Assembly (NCBI GenBank): GCA_033675265.1
Contig: JAUJYZ010001170.1
Span: 124,001-188,000 of the forward strand
DNA length: 64,000 nucleotides
DNA from: Actinostola sp. cb2023
Taxonomy: Eukaryota > Cnidaria > Anthozoa > Actiniaria > Actinostolidae
Direction of reading: 5' to 3'
Shown here: positions 12,148 through 24,900 of the stretch, piece by piece
Layout of the letters: each line of letters starts with the position of its first letter
How positions within the stretch are numbered: the first letter of the stretch is position 1
The notes under the pieces: generated by a model
The model's input: the letters and a program-made list of their open reading frames with translations, nothing else
Database searches by the model: none
Told to the model about the DNA's origin: nothing
Position numbers and translations under genes: made by a program

Positions 12148-13248
12148 TTATTTCGCTGTTCCATTTTGCATCGGCATCAACTCAATGCTCTGGTTGGACG
12201 GAGAGAGTAAATGCCCAGCGCTAGGACTTAGTCGGTGCCGTTCGGTCACTGCTCGGGATATCATCGGTGTGCTCATCGGGGTCCCTCGGCGGCTATCGGC
12301 AATACTGTGAAATCCATGGTAAATATCAAGTTGACGCGACTCGTGACAGCACAGAATGCGAACAAATTCGCTGCGATAATTTTCGGAAAAGACAGCGTAC
12401 AAACACGGATTTATTGCGATATTAGAAAACCCAATCCAGGGAAGAACGATGTCGACCTTAAACGGAATGTTAAACGGATCGTCATAGAATTTCAGAATTT
12501 CTCGAATCTGTAAAGGAAGCCAACAAAGTGCAAATACCATGACGACAGTGATGAGCATTATAGTGGCTTTCTTGCTGGTCGCATGGACCTTTTCTTTCGC
12601 TAGTAGGTTTTCGTTGCCAGGTAGTTTTCGTTGCCATAATCGAATTCCCGTGATGAGATAAACTACAGCAATCATGACGAGCGGGACGAAGTACGTACAC
12701 ACAGAAAAAACAATAATAAACGACTGCTGCCTCATCAAGGGAAAATCGTCCCAGTATTCATTGCAAACCGAGTGGCCTTGGTTGACCTTAGTTTGCGTGA
12801 CGATGATCATTGGGATACTGAAGCCAAGAGATGTCAGCCAGATTCCAGCGATTACTCCTTTAAGGATTTTATTACTAAATACTCTTCTCAGGGGGTAGGT
12901 GATGGCAAAGCAGCGGTCGAGACTGATCGCCACTAAAGTTAGAACTGAACACGTAATGGAACCAATCTGAGCTGAATGGAAAAACTTACACAGAAATTCC
13001 GCGAAAAAGTTATCTCCGAACCATGAATCGAGGGCGAAGAACCACTTGATGACGTAGGGGATATCGATGGTTAGTAGGAGGTCACCGATAGCCAGGTTGG
13101 CGATGAGAATGTTGGTGGAGTTTCGCATGTGTGTTCTAGTGCACACGATGTAGATGACCAAGATATTTCCAACTGACGAGACGAAGAACAAAATGGCGGC
13201 GTACACGGTAACGCCTATTTGAAGGTCGGGAGTGAATGGTGACGTCAT
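12148..13248 (-). CDS. Class A (rhodopsin-family) GPCR, peptide-receptor type
   Basis: Seven-transmembrane receptor, 366 residues from ATG at 13248 to TAA at 12148. TM1 has GN at 27-28, TM2 LAIGD (52-56), TM3 begins near Cys87, DRC (111-113) replaces the usual DRY, TM4 has W137, Cys162 in the second extracellular loop is the likely disulfide partner of Cys87, TM6 has CWLP (242-245), TM7 has NPCLY (280-284), and Cys300-301 could be palmitoylated. Asp56 is the conserved TM2 sodium-site residue. The loop pattern resembles neuropeptide receptors (QRFP/NPFF/galanin-like); the ligand cannot be told from sequence. A good acceptor (TAATTTCAG) lies at 13262, and the frame between it and the ATG reads PPN, giving a potential NMT glycosylation site. 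The true start may therefore be in an upstream exon I could not find. The single coding exon is typical of such receptors. Confidence 0.9.
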   Translation of the reverse strand: MTSPFTPDLQIGVTVYAAILFFVSSVGNILVIYIVCTRTHMRNSTNILIANLAIGDLLLTIDIPYVIKWFFALDSWFGDNFFAEFLCKFFHSAQIGSITCSVLTLVAISLDRCFAITYPLRRVFSNKILKGVIAGIWLTSLGFSIPMIIVTQTKVNQGHSVCNEYWDDFPLMRQQSFIIVFSVCTYFVPLVMIAVVYLITGIRLWQRKLPGNENLLAKEKVHATSKKATIMLITVVMVFALCWLPLQIREILKFYDDPFNIPFKVDIVLPWIGFSNIAINPCLYAVFSENYRSEFVRILCCHESRQLDIYHGFHSIADSRRGTPMSTPMISRAVTERHRLSPSAGHLLSPSNQSIELMPMQNGTAK

Positions 13249-13287
13249 GTTAGGTGGTTCTGAAATTAACAAACAAGAAAAATAAAT

Positions 13288-13575
13288 AAATGAACGAACG
13301 AATGAATGAACGAACGAACGAATAAATGAATGAACGAACGAACGATTAAAGGACGAACGAATGAATGAACGAACGAACGAATGGACAAATGAATGAACGA
13401 ACGACGAACGAACGAATAAATGAACGAACGAACGAACGATTAAAGGACGAATGAACGAACGAATGGATAAATTAAAGGACAGAACGATAATAAAGTGAAT
13501 GAATAAATGAATGAATAAGTGGACGAATGAGTAAATAAACGAACAAATGAATGAACCAACAAACGGGGAAAACAA
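13288..13575. repeat. GAAC/GAAT tetranucleotide repeat
   Basis: About 280 bp of GAACGAACGAATGAAT-type units, directly upstream of the GPCR exon's splice acceptor and so probably inside its 5' intron. It opens a long FVRSFVHSF-like frame on the minus strand that is fused in frame to the receptor; I treat that extension as an artefact. Confidence 0.9.
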
Positions 13576-14199
13576 GTAAATCAAACAAAAATGTCACCTG
13601 TGCTTGAATTAAAAGTCATCGGTCAAAATTTACCGCTTCAAACCTGAAAAGAAAAATGTATACGACCGTGTTTAGTAACGATCAACACCACATTTAACGA
13701 TACTATATTGCTACTGTTATCTAGTTTTGGTGAAATTGAAGTGATAACGCGATAACAAGAAACTGGCGGCCAAAAAACCTGAACCTACGTCATTTTATAA
13801 ACACTTTCTTGATCCCTTTAATCGTCTTAAAAACATGGAATTATACTCACGTCCACGTCCTGACAACATTGACGAAAACACACAGGAAATTAACGATTAA
13901 AGTGTTTTCGTACGAGTGGGAAACCTACGGTACCGTGACACTCAAATGGCTTCCTTTCTGAACCAATTAAAAAGCGTGCAGATGCATCTCATCCAATCCA
14001 ACTCTTTCAATACGGCACGGTACCGTGACTTTGCCACTCATACACGAAAACGCCTCTGTAAGATGTACGTCAAGATGATAACAGGAAGAAGGTTCTTTTC
14101 AACATTCTTGATGAGCGCCCGCATCCCCCTCCCTTGGAAAACGAAAATAAAAGACTGTAAAACGTGTAATATTGTATTTTACGTTAGCTCTCGTTTTCA

Positions 14200-14612
<413 letters not shown>

Positions 14613-14665
14613 ATAACATAGACATTGGTAACATCCTTAGAAAGCGCGATTTCATTCTTGGATGC

Positions 14666-14700
14666 TAGGCGTGCACCATTTTGTATGGTGCACGCCTATA
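14666..14700. repeat. Short inverted repeat
   Basis: TAGGCGTGCACCA, a short TTTTGTA spacer, then TGGTGCACGCCTA: 13-bp perfect arms in a 33-bp block. It is similar in scale to the 32-bp palindromes at 6559 and 30735 but unrelated in sequence, with no convincing flanking duplication. Confidence 0.75.
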
Positions 14701-15062
14701 GCTACCAATCAAATTGCAAACTTTTTTATGTGCACGGCTGTGAGCTTTCAAACTGAATAGCTAAAACAATCCAAAAATCAATCGTTTCGTCGACTTTGTT
14801 GTTGAAAACATTGCGATACACCGAAACTATGGATTTTTGATCAATAAAGAACAAGAATGGTGAACAAAATGGCAAGAAAGTTAAGGATTCTGTTGTGTTT
14901 TTGAATAAAATTTTAGTTGAAGTTCGCGCGCTGCACGCTGGAATGTCATTATATCTAATTTACATAAACTCATTTTGAATATTAATTAACTCGAACGTTT
15001 ACAATAACTTCAGAATGTTGGTCTTTTCCAGTGAAATAAAAATTCGACTTTTTATATTATAA

Positions 15063-15231
15063 AATAAATAGAAGATGGCTTTCTATGTTCTATACAAAAA
15101 TGATGCACTTCTGAGCTCTTGAAATGCAGCTGTCTTGCTATCGCTCGTGCATCCATTTGCTAGCATTGCAAGAGCTCAGGCGTGCATTTTTGTATAGAAC
15201 ATAGAAAGCCATCTTCTATTTGTTAAATGTA
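15063..15231. mobile_element. Foldback element with about 40-60-bp arms
   Basis: Left arm AAATAGAAGATGGCTTTCTA continues through TGTTCTATACAAAAATG; the right arm is its inverse. Inner GAGCTCTTG/CAAGAGCTC extends the pairing. The loop holds no ORF. Confidence 0.75.
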
Positions 15232-15514
15232 AAAGATTAAAGAAAATGAAGTCTAAAAAATAAATAATAATAATAATAGTGAAAAATAAATTTGTAAAGT
15301 GCCTTGATTCGTATAGCCCAAAGGCTCTGTTTGTTAACGTTTGCTTGTTTTGTTTTATGTCGGAAAAGAAGGCTTTTTAAAATAACTGGCATTAATGACG
15401 ATTGTAGCTAAGTGACACACTGAATGGTGTATAATCAGTAATCAGTTATATAATTCCATCTGCTTTAACTAAAAGTTTTATCTAAAAACTAACATAGCAC
15501 GACTATACACTAAC

Positions 15515-15735
15515 GAAGGAAAGAAAGAAAGAAGGAACGAAAGAAAGAGAGAGAGAAAGGAAAAAAGAACGAAAGAAAGAACGAAAGAAAGAGAGAGAGA
15601 AAGGAAGAAAGAACGACAGAAAAAACGAACGAAAGAAAAAACAGAAATGAAGAATAAACAACATATGCAAAGTAAAAGAGAGAAAAATACAAAAGCAAAG
15701 AAAGGGAGGAAGAAAGAACAAAGAAAGTATAGTAA
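15515..15735. repeat. GAAA/GAAC purine-rich repeat
   Basis: GAAAGAAAGAACGAAAGAGA-type low-complexity DNA ending in AAT units. The overlapping minus-strand open frames (rich in S, F and L) are composition artefacts. Confidence 0.9.
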
Positions 15736-15940
15736 TAATAATAATAATTAAGGAGGGAAGCCTCACTTATCAACAATGATTTTCAGAGGGACATCAAAAT
15801 AAATACAAAAGGAAATTAAAAAAGAAAGAAAGGAAGAAAAGAGAGAAGGAAATACAAATGAGATAAATACCTGCATCTCATTTTCAAATTAACTCAAGCT
15901 ACTGCCAATCAAGATAGCTTGATGAAATAAAAGGCAGAAC

Positions 15941-18900
15941 ACTGACCCATCACTCGCGATACTCAACGAAACCTAAATGAAGCCGGTTTAGTTGCTGTAA
16001 AAGTACATTTACATCGTACTATACTCTTGTCACTGACCCATCACTCGCGATACTCAACGAAACCTAAATGAAGCCGGTTTAGTTGCTGTAAAAGTACATT
16101 TACATCGTACTATACTCTTGTCACTGACCCATCACTCGCGATACTCAACGAAACCTAAATGAAGCCGGTTTAGTTGCTGTAAAAGTACATTTACATCGTA
16201 CTATACTCTTGTCACTGACCCATCACTCGCGATACTCAACGAAACCTAAATGAAGCCGGTTTAGTTGCTGTAAAAGTACATTTACATCGTACTATACTCT
16301 TGTCACTGACCCATCACTCGCGATACTCAACGAAACCTAAATGAAGCCGGTTTAGTTGCTGTAAAAGTACATTTACATCGTACTATACTCTTGTCACTGA
16401 CCCATCACTCGCGATACTCAACGAAACCTAAATGAAGCCGGTTTAGTTGCTGTAAAAGTACATTTACATCGTACTATACTCTTGTCACTGACCCATCACT
16501 CGCGATACTCAACGAAACCTAAATGAAGCCGGTTTAGTTGCTGTAAAAGTACATTTACATCGTACTATACTCTTGTCACTGACCCATCACTCGCGATACT
16601 CAACGAAACCTAAATGAAGCCGGTTTAGTTGCTGTAAAAGTACATTTACATCGTACTATACTCTTGTCACTGACCCATCACTCGCGATACTCAACGAAAC
16701 CTAAATGAAGCCGGTTTAGTTGCTGCTGTAAAAGTACATTTACATCGTACTATACTCTTGTCACTGACCCATCACTCGCGATACTCAACGAAACCTAAAT
16801 GAAGCCGGTTTAGTTGCTGTAAAAGTACATTTAAAGTACTATATTGACCCATACATCGTACTATACTCTTGTCACTGACCCATCACTCGCGATACTCAAC
16901 GAAACCTAAATGAAGCCGGTTTAGTTGCTGTAAAAGTACATTTACATCGTACTATACTCTTGTCACTGACCCATCACTCGCGATACTCAACGAAACCTAA
17001 ATGAAGCCGGTTTAGTTGCTGTAAAAGTACATTTACATCGTACTATACTCTTGTCACTGACCCATCACTCGCGATACTCAACGAAAACCTAAATGAAAAG
17101 TACATTTTTTTAGTTGCTGTAAAAGTACCTAAATACATCGTACTATACTCTTGTCACTGACCATCACTCGCGATACTCAACGAAACCTAAATGAAGCCGG
17201 TTTAGTTGCTGTAAAAGTACATTTACATCGTACTATACTCTTGTCACTGACCCATCACTCGCGATACTCAACGAAACCTAAATGAAGCCGGTTTAGTTGC
17301 TGTAAAAGTACATTTACATCGTACTATACTCTTGTCACTGACCCATCACTCGCGATACTCAACGAAACCTAAATGAAGCCGGTTTAGTTGCTGTAAAAGT
17401 ACATTTACATCGTACTATACTCTTGTCACTGACCCATCACTCGCGATACTCAACGAAACCTAAATGAAGCCGGTTTAGTTGCTGTAAAAGTACATTTACA
17501 TCGTACTATACTCTTGTCACTGACCCATCACTCGCGATACTCAACGAAACCTAAATGAAGCCGGTTTAGTTGCTGTAAAAGTACATTTACATCGTACTAT
17601 ACTCTTGTCACTGACCCATCACTCGCGATACTCAACGAAACCTAAATGAAGCCGGTTTAGTTGCTGTAAAAGTACATTTACATCGTACTATACTCTTGTC
17701 ACTGACCCATCACTCGCGATACTCAACGAAACCTAAATGAAGCCGGTTTAGTTGCTGTAAAAGTACATTTACATCGTACTATACTCTTGTCACTGACCCA
17801 TCACTCGCGATACTCAACGAAACCTAAATGAAGCCGGTTTAGTTGCTGTAAAAGTACATTTACATCGTACTATACTCTTGTCACTGACCCATCACTCGCG
17901 ATACTCAACGAAACCTAAATGAAGCCGGTTTAGTTGCTGTAAAAGTACATTTACATCGTACTATACTCTTGTCACTGACCCATCACTCGCGATACTCAAC
18001 GAAACCTAAATGAAGCCGGTTTAGTTGCTGTAAAAGTACATTTACATCGTACTATACTCTTGTCACTGACCCATCACTCGCGATACTCAACGAAACCTAA
18101 ATGAAGCCGGTTTAGTTGCTGTAAAAGTACATTTACATCGTACTATACTCTTGTCACTGACCCATCACTCGCGATACTCAACGAAACCTAAATGAAGCCG
18201 GTTTAGTTGCTGTAAAAGTACATTTACATCGTACTATACTCTTGTCACTGACCCATCACTCGCGATACTCAACGAAACCTAAATGAAGCCGGTTTAGTTG
18301 CTGTAAAAGTACATTTACATCGTACTATACTCTTGTCACTGACCCATCACTCGCGATACTCAACGAAACCTAAATGAAAGCGGTTTAGTTGCTGTAAAAG
18401 TACATTTACATCGTACTATACTCTTGTCAGACCCATACTCGCGATTCAACGAAACCTCGTTTAGTTGCTGTAAAAGTACATTTACATACTATACTCTTGT
18501 CACTGACCCATCACTCGCGATACTCAACGAAACCTAAATGAAGCCGGTTTAGTTGCTGTAAAAGTACATTTACATCGTACTATACTCTTGTCACTGACCC
18601 ATCACTCGCGATACTCAACGAAACCTAAATGAAGCCGGTTTAGTTGCTGTAAAAGTACATTTACATCGTACTATACTCTTGTCACTGACCCATCACTCGC
18701 GATACTCAACGAAACCTAAATGAAGCCGGTTTAGTTGCTGTAAAAGTACATTTACATCGTGCTATACTCATTTGTCACTCTTGTCACTGACCCATCACTC
18801 GCGATACTCAACGAAACCTAAATGAAGCCGGTTTTAGTTGCTGTAAAAGTACATTTACATCGTACTATACTCTTGTCACTGACCCATCACTCGCGATACT

Positions 18901-21900
18901 CAACGAAACCTAAATGAAGCCGGTTTAGTTGCTGTAAAAGTACATTTACATCGTACTATACTCTTGTCACTGACCCATCACTCGCGATACTCAACGAAAC
19001 CTAAATGAAGCCGGTTTAGTTGCTGTAAAAGTACATTTACATCGTACTATACTCTTGTCACTGACCCATCACTCGCGATACTCAACGAAACCTAAATGAA
19101 GCCGGTTTAGTTGCTGTAAAAGTACATTTACATCGTACTATACTCTTGTCACTGACCCATCACTCGCGATACTCAACGAAACCTAAATGAAGCCGGTTTA
19201 GTTGCTGTAAAAGTACATTTACATCGTACTATACTCTTGTCACTGACTGACCCATCACTCGCGATACTCAACGAAACCTAAATGAAGCCGGTTTAGTTGC
19301 TGTAAAAGTACATTTACATCGTACTATACTCTTGTCACTGACCCATCACTCGCGATACTCAACGAAACCTAAATGAAGCCGGTTTAGTTGCTGTAAAAGT
19401 ACATTTACATCGTACTATACTCTTGTCACTGACCCATCACTCGCGATACTCAACGAAACCTAAATGAAGCCGGTTTAGTTGCTGTAAAAGTACATTTACA
19501 TCGTACTATACTCTTGTCACTGACCCATCACTCGCGATACTCAACGAAACCTAAATGAAGCCGGTTTAGTTGCTGTAAAAGTACATTTACATCGTACTAT
19601 ACTCTTGTCACTGACTTGTCACATCACTCGCGATACTCAACGAAACCTAAATGAAGCCGGTTTAGTTGCTGTAAAAGTACATTTACATCGTACTATACTC
19701 TTGTCACTGACCCATCACTCGCGATACTCAACGAAACCTAAATGAAGCCGGTTTAGTTGCTGTAAAAGTACATTTACATCGTACTATACTCTTGTCACTG
19801 ACCCATCACTCGCGATACTCAACGAAACCTAAATGAAGCCGGTTTAGTTGCTGTAAAAGTACATTTACATCGTACTATACTCTTGTCACTGACCCATCAC
19901 TCGCGATACTCAACGAAACCTAAATGAAGCCGGTTTAGTTGCTGTAAAAGTACATTTACATCGTACTATACTCTTGTCACTGACCCATCACTCGCGATAC
20001 TCAACGAAACCTAAATGAAGCCGGTTTAGTTGCTGTAAAAGTACATTTACATCGTACTATACTCTTGTCACTGACCCATCACTCGCGATACTCAACGAAA
20101 CCTAAATGAAGCCGGTTTAGTTGCTGTAAAAGTACATTTACATCGTACTATACTCTTGTCACTGACCCATCACTCGCGATACTCAACGAAACCTAAATGA
20201 AGCCGGTTTAGTTGCTTGCTGTAAAAGTACATTTACATCGTACTATACTCTTGTCACTGACCCATCACTCGCGATACTCAACGAAACCTAAATGAAGCCG
20301 GTTTAGTTGCTGTAAAAGTACATTTACATCGTACTATACTCTTGTCACTGACCCATCACTCGCGATACTCAACGAAACCTAAATGAAGCCGGTTTAGTTG
20401 CTGTAAAAGTAAAGTACATTTACATCGTACTATACTCTTGTCACTGACCCATCACTCGCGATACTCAACGAAACCTAAATGAAGCCGGTTTAGTTGCTGT
20501 AAAAGTACATTTACATCGTACTATACTCTTGTCACTGACCCATCACTCGCGATACTCAACGAAACCTAAATGAAGCCGGTTTAGTTGCTGTAAAAGTACA
20601 TTTACATCGTACTATACTCTTGTCACTGACCCATCACTCGCGATACTCAACGAAACCTAAATGAAGCCGGTTTAGTTGCTGTAAAAGTACATTTACATCG
20701 TACTATACTCTTGTCACTGACCCATCACTCGCGATACTCAACGAAACCTAAATGAAGCCGGTTTAGTTGCTGTAAAAGTACATTTACATCGTACTATACT
20801 CTTGTCACTGACCCATCACTCGCGATACTCAACGAAACCTAAATGAAGCCGGTTTAGTTGCTGTAAAAGTACATTTACATCGTACTATACTCTTGTCACT
20901 GACCCATCACTCGCGATACTCAACGAAACCTAAATGAAGCCGGTTTAGTTGCTGTAAAAGTACATTTACATCGTACTATACTCTTGTCACTGACCCATCA
21001 CTCGCGATACTCAACGAAACCTAAATGAAGCCGGTTTAGTTGCTGTAAAAGTACATTTTACATCGTACTATACTCTTGTCACTGACCCATCACTCGCGAT
21101 ACTCAACGAAACCTAAATGAAGCCGGTTTAGTTGCTGTAAAAGTACATTTACATCGTACTATACTCTTGTCACTGACCCATCACTCGCGATACTCAACGA
21201 AACCTAAATGAAGCCGGTTTAGTTGCTGTAAAAGTACATTTACATCGTACTATACTCTTGTCACTGACCCATCACTCGCGATACTCAACGAAACCTAAAT
21301 GAAGCCGGTTTAGTTGCTGTAAAAGTACATTTACATCGTACTATACTCTTGTCACTGACCCATCACTCGCGATACTCAACGAAACCTAAATGAAGCCGGT
21401 TTAGTTGCTGTAAAAGTACATTTACATCGTACTATACTCTTGTCACTGACCCATCACTCGCGATACTCAACGAAACCTAAATGAAGCCGGTTTAGTTGCT
21501 GTAAAAGTACATTTACATCGTACTATACTCTTGTCACTGACCCATCACTCGCGATACTCAACGAAACCTAAATGAAGCCGGTTTAGTTGCTGTAAAAGTA
21601 CATTTACATCGTACTATACTCTTGTCACTGACCCATCACTCGCGATACTCAACGAAACCTAAATGAAGCCGGTTTAGTTGCTGTAAAAGTACATTTACAT
21701 CGTACTATACTCTTGTCACTGACCCATCACTCGCGATACTCAACGAAACCTAAATGAAGCCGGTTTAGTTGCTGTAAAAGTACATTTACATCGTACTATA
21801 CTCTTGTCACTGACCCATCACTCGCGATACTCAACGAAACCTAAATGAAGCCGGTTTAGTTGCTGTAAAAGTACATTTACATCGTACTATACTCTTGTCA

Positions 21901-24900
21901 CTGACCCATCACTCGCGATACTCAACGAAACCTAAATGAAGCCGGTTTAGTTGCTGTAAAAGTACATTTACATCGTACTATACTCTTGTCACTGACCCAT
22001 CACTCGCGATACTCAACGAAACCTAAATGAAGCCGGTTTAGTTGCTGTAAAAGTACATTTACATCGTACTATACTCTTGTCACTGACCCATCACTCGCGA
22101 TACTCAACGAAACCTAAATGAAGCCGGTTTAGTTGCTGTAAAAGTACATTTACATCGTACTATACTCTTGTCACTGACCCATCACTCGCGATACTCAACG
22201 AACCTAAATGAAGCCGGTTTAGTTGCTGTAAAAGTACATTTACATCGTACTATACTCTTGTCACTGACCCATCACTCGCGATACTCAACGAAACCTAAAT
22301 GAAGCCGGTTTAGTTGCTGTAAAAGTACATTTACATCGTACTATACTCTTGTCACTGACCCATCACTCGCGATACTCAACGAAACCTAAATGAAGCCGGT
22401 TTAGTTGCTGTAAAAGTACATTTACATCGTACTATACTCTTGTCACTGACCCATCACTCGCGATACTCAACGAAACCTAAATGAAGCCGGTTTAGTTGCT
22501 GTAAAAGTACATTTACATCGTACTATACTCTTGTCACTGACCCATCACTCGCGATACTCAACGAAACCTAAATGAAGCCGGTTTAGTTGCTGTAAAAGTA
22601 CATTTACATCGTACTATACTCTTGTCACTGACCCATCACTCGCGATACTCAACGAAACCTAAATGAAGCCGGTTTAGTTGCTGTAAAAGTACATTTACAT
22701 CGGTTTAGTTGCTGTAAAAGTACATTTACATCGTCTACTATACTCTTGTCACTGACCCATCACTCGCGATACTCAACGAAACCTAAATGAAGCCGGTTTA
22801 GTTGCTGTAAAAGTACATTTACATCGTACTATACTCTTGTCACTGACCCATCACTCGCGATACTCAACGAAACCTAAATGAAGCCGGTTTAGTTGCTGTA
22901 AAAGTACATTTACATCGTACTATACTCTTGTCACTGACCCATCACTCGCGATACTCAACGAAACCTAAATGAAGCCGGTTTAGTTGCTGTAAAAGTACAT
23001 TTACATCGTACTATACTCTTGTCACTGACCCATCACTCGCGATACTCAACGAAACCTAAATGAAGCCGGTTTAGTTGCTGTAAAAGTACATTTACATCGT
23101 ACTATACTCTTGTCACTGACCCATCACTCGCGATACTCAACGAAACCTAAATGAAGCCGGTTTAGTTGCTGTAAAAGTACATTTACATCGTACTATACTC
23201 TTGTCACTGACCCATCACTCGCGATACTCAACGAAACCTAAATGAAGCCGGTTTAGTTGCTGTAAAAGTACATTTACATCGTACTATACTCTTGTCACTG
23301 ACCCATCACTCGCGATACTCAACGAAACCTAAATGAAGCCGGTTTAGTTGCTGTAAAAGTACATTTACATCGTACTATACTCTTGTCACTGACCCATCAC
23401 TCGCGATACTCAACGAAACCTAAATGAAGCCGGTTTAGTTGCTGTAAAAGTACATTTACATCGTACTATACTCTTGTCACTGACCCATCACTCGCGATAC
23501 TCAACGAAACCTAAATGAAGCCGGTTTAGTTGCTGTAAAAGTACATTTACATCGTACTATACTCTTGTCACTGACCCATCACTCGCGATACTCAACGAAA
23601 CCTAAATGAAGCCGGTTTAGTTGCTGTAAAAGTACATTTACATCGTACTATACTCTTGTCACTGACCCATCACTCGCGATACTCAACGAAACCTAAATGA
23701 AGCCGGTTTAGTTGCTGTAAAAGTACATTTACATCGTACTATACTCTTGTCACTGACCCATCACTCGCGATACTCAACGAAACCTAAATGAAGCCGGTTT
23801 AGTTGCTGTAAAAGTACATTTACATCGTACTATACTCTTGTCACTGACCCATCACTCGCGATACTCAACGAAACCTAAATGAAGCCGGTTTAGTTGCTGT
23901 AAAAGTACATTTACATCGTACTATACTCTTGTCACTGACCCATCACTCGCGATACTCAACGAAACCTAAATGAAGCCGGTTTAGTTGCTGTAAAAGTACA
24001 TTTACATCGTACTATACTCTTGTCACTGACCCATCACTCGCGATACTCAACGAAACCTAAATGAAGCCGGTTTAGTTGCTGTAAAAGTACATTTACATCG
24101 TACTATACTCTTGTCACTGACCCATCACTCGCGATACTCAACGAAACCTAAATGAAGCCGGTTTAGTTGCTGTAAAAGTACATTTACATCGTACTATACT
24201 CTTGTCACTGACCCATCACTCGCGATACTCAACGAAACCTAAATGAAGCCGGTTTAGTTGCTGTAAAAGTACATTTACATCGTACTATACTCTTGTCACT
24301 GACCCATCACTCGCGATACTCAACGAAACCTAAATGAAGCCGGTTTAGTTGCTGTAAAAGTACATTTACATCGTACTATACTCTTGTCACTGACCCATCA
24401 CTCGCGATACTCAACGAAACCTAAATGAAGCCGGTTTAGTTGCTGTAAAAGTACATTTACATCGTACTATACTCTTGTCACTGACCCATCACTCGCGATA
24501 CTCAACGAAACCTAAATGAAGCCGGTTTAGTTGCTGTAAAAGTACATTTACATCGTACTATACTCTTGTCACTGACCCATCACTCGCGATACTCAACGAA
24601 ACCTAAATGAAGCCGGTTTAGTTTGTTGCTGTAAAAGTACATTTACATCGTACTATACTCTTGTCACTGACCCATCACTCGCGATACTCAACGAAACCTA
24701 AATGAAGCCGGTTTAGTTGCTGTAAAAGTACATTTACATCGTACTATACTCTTGTCACTGACCCATCACTCGCGATACTCAACGAAACCTAAATGAAGCC
24801 GGTTTAGTTGCTGTAAAAGTACATTTACATCGTACTATACTCTTGTCACTGACCCATCACTCGCGATACTCAACGAAACCTAAATGAAGCCGGTTTAGTT

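Noticed and set aside
13249..13584. N-terminal extension of the GPCR frame (FVRSFVHSF-like)
   Set aside because: It is translated from a GAAC/GAAT tetranucleotide repeat beyond a good splice acceptor at 13262.
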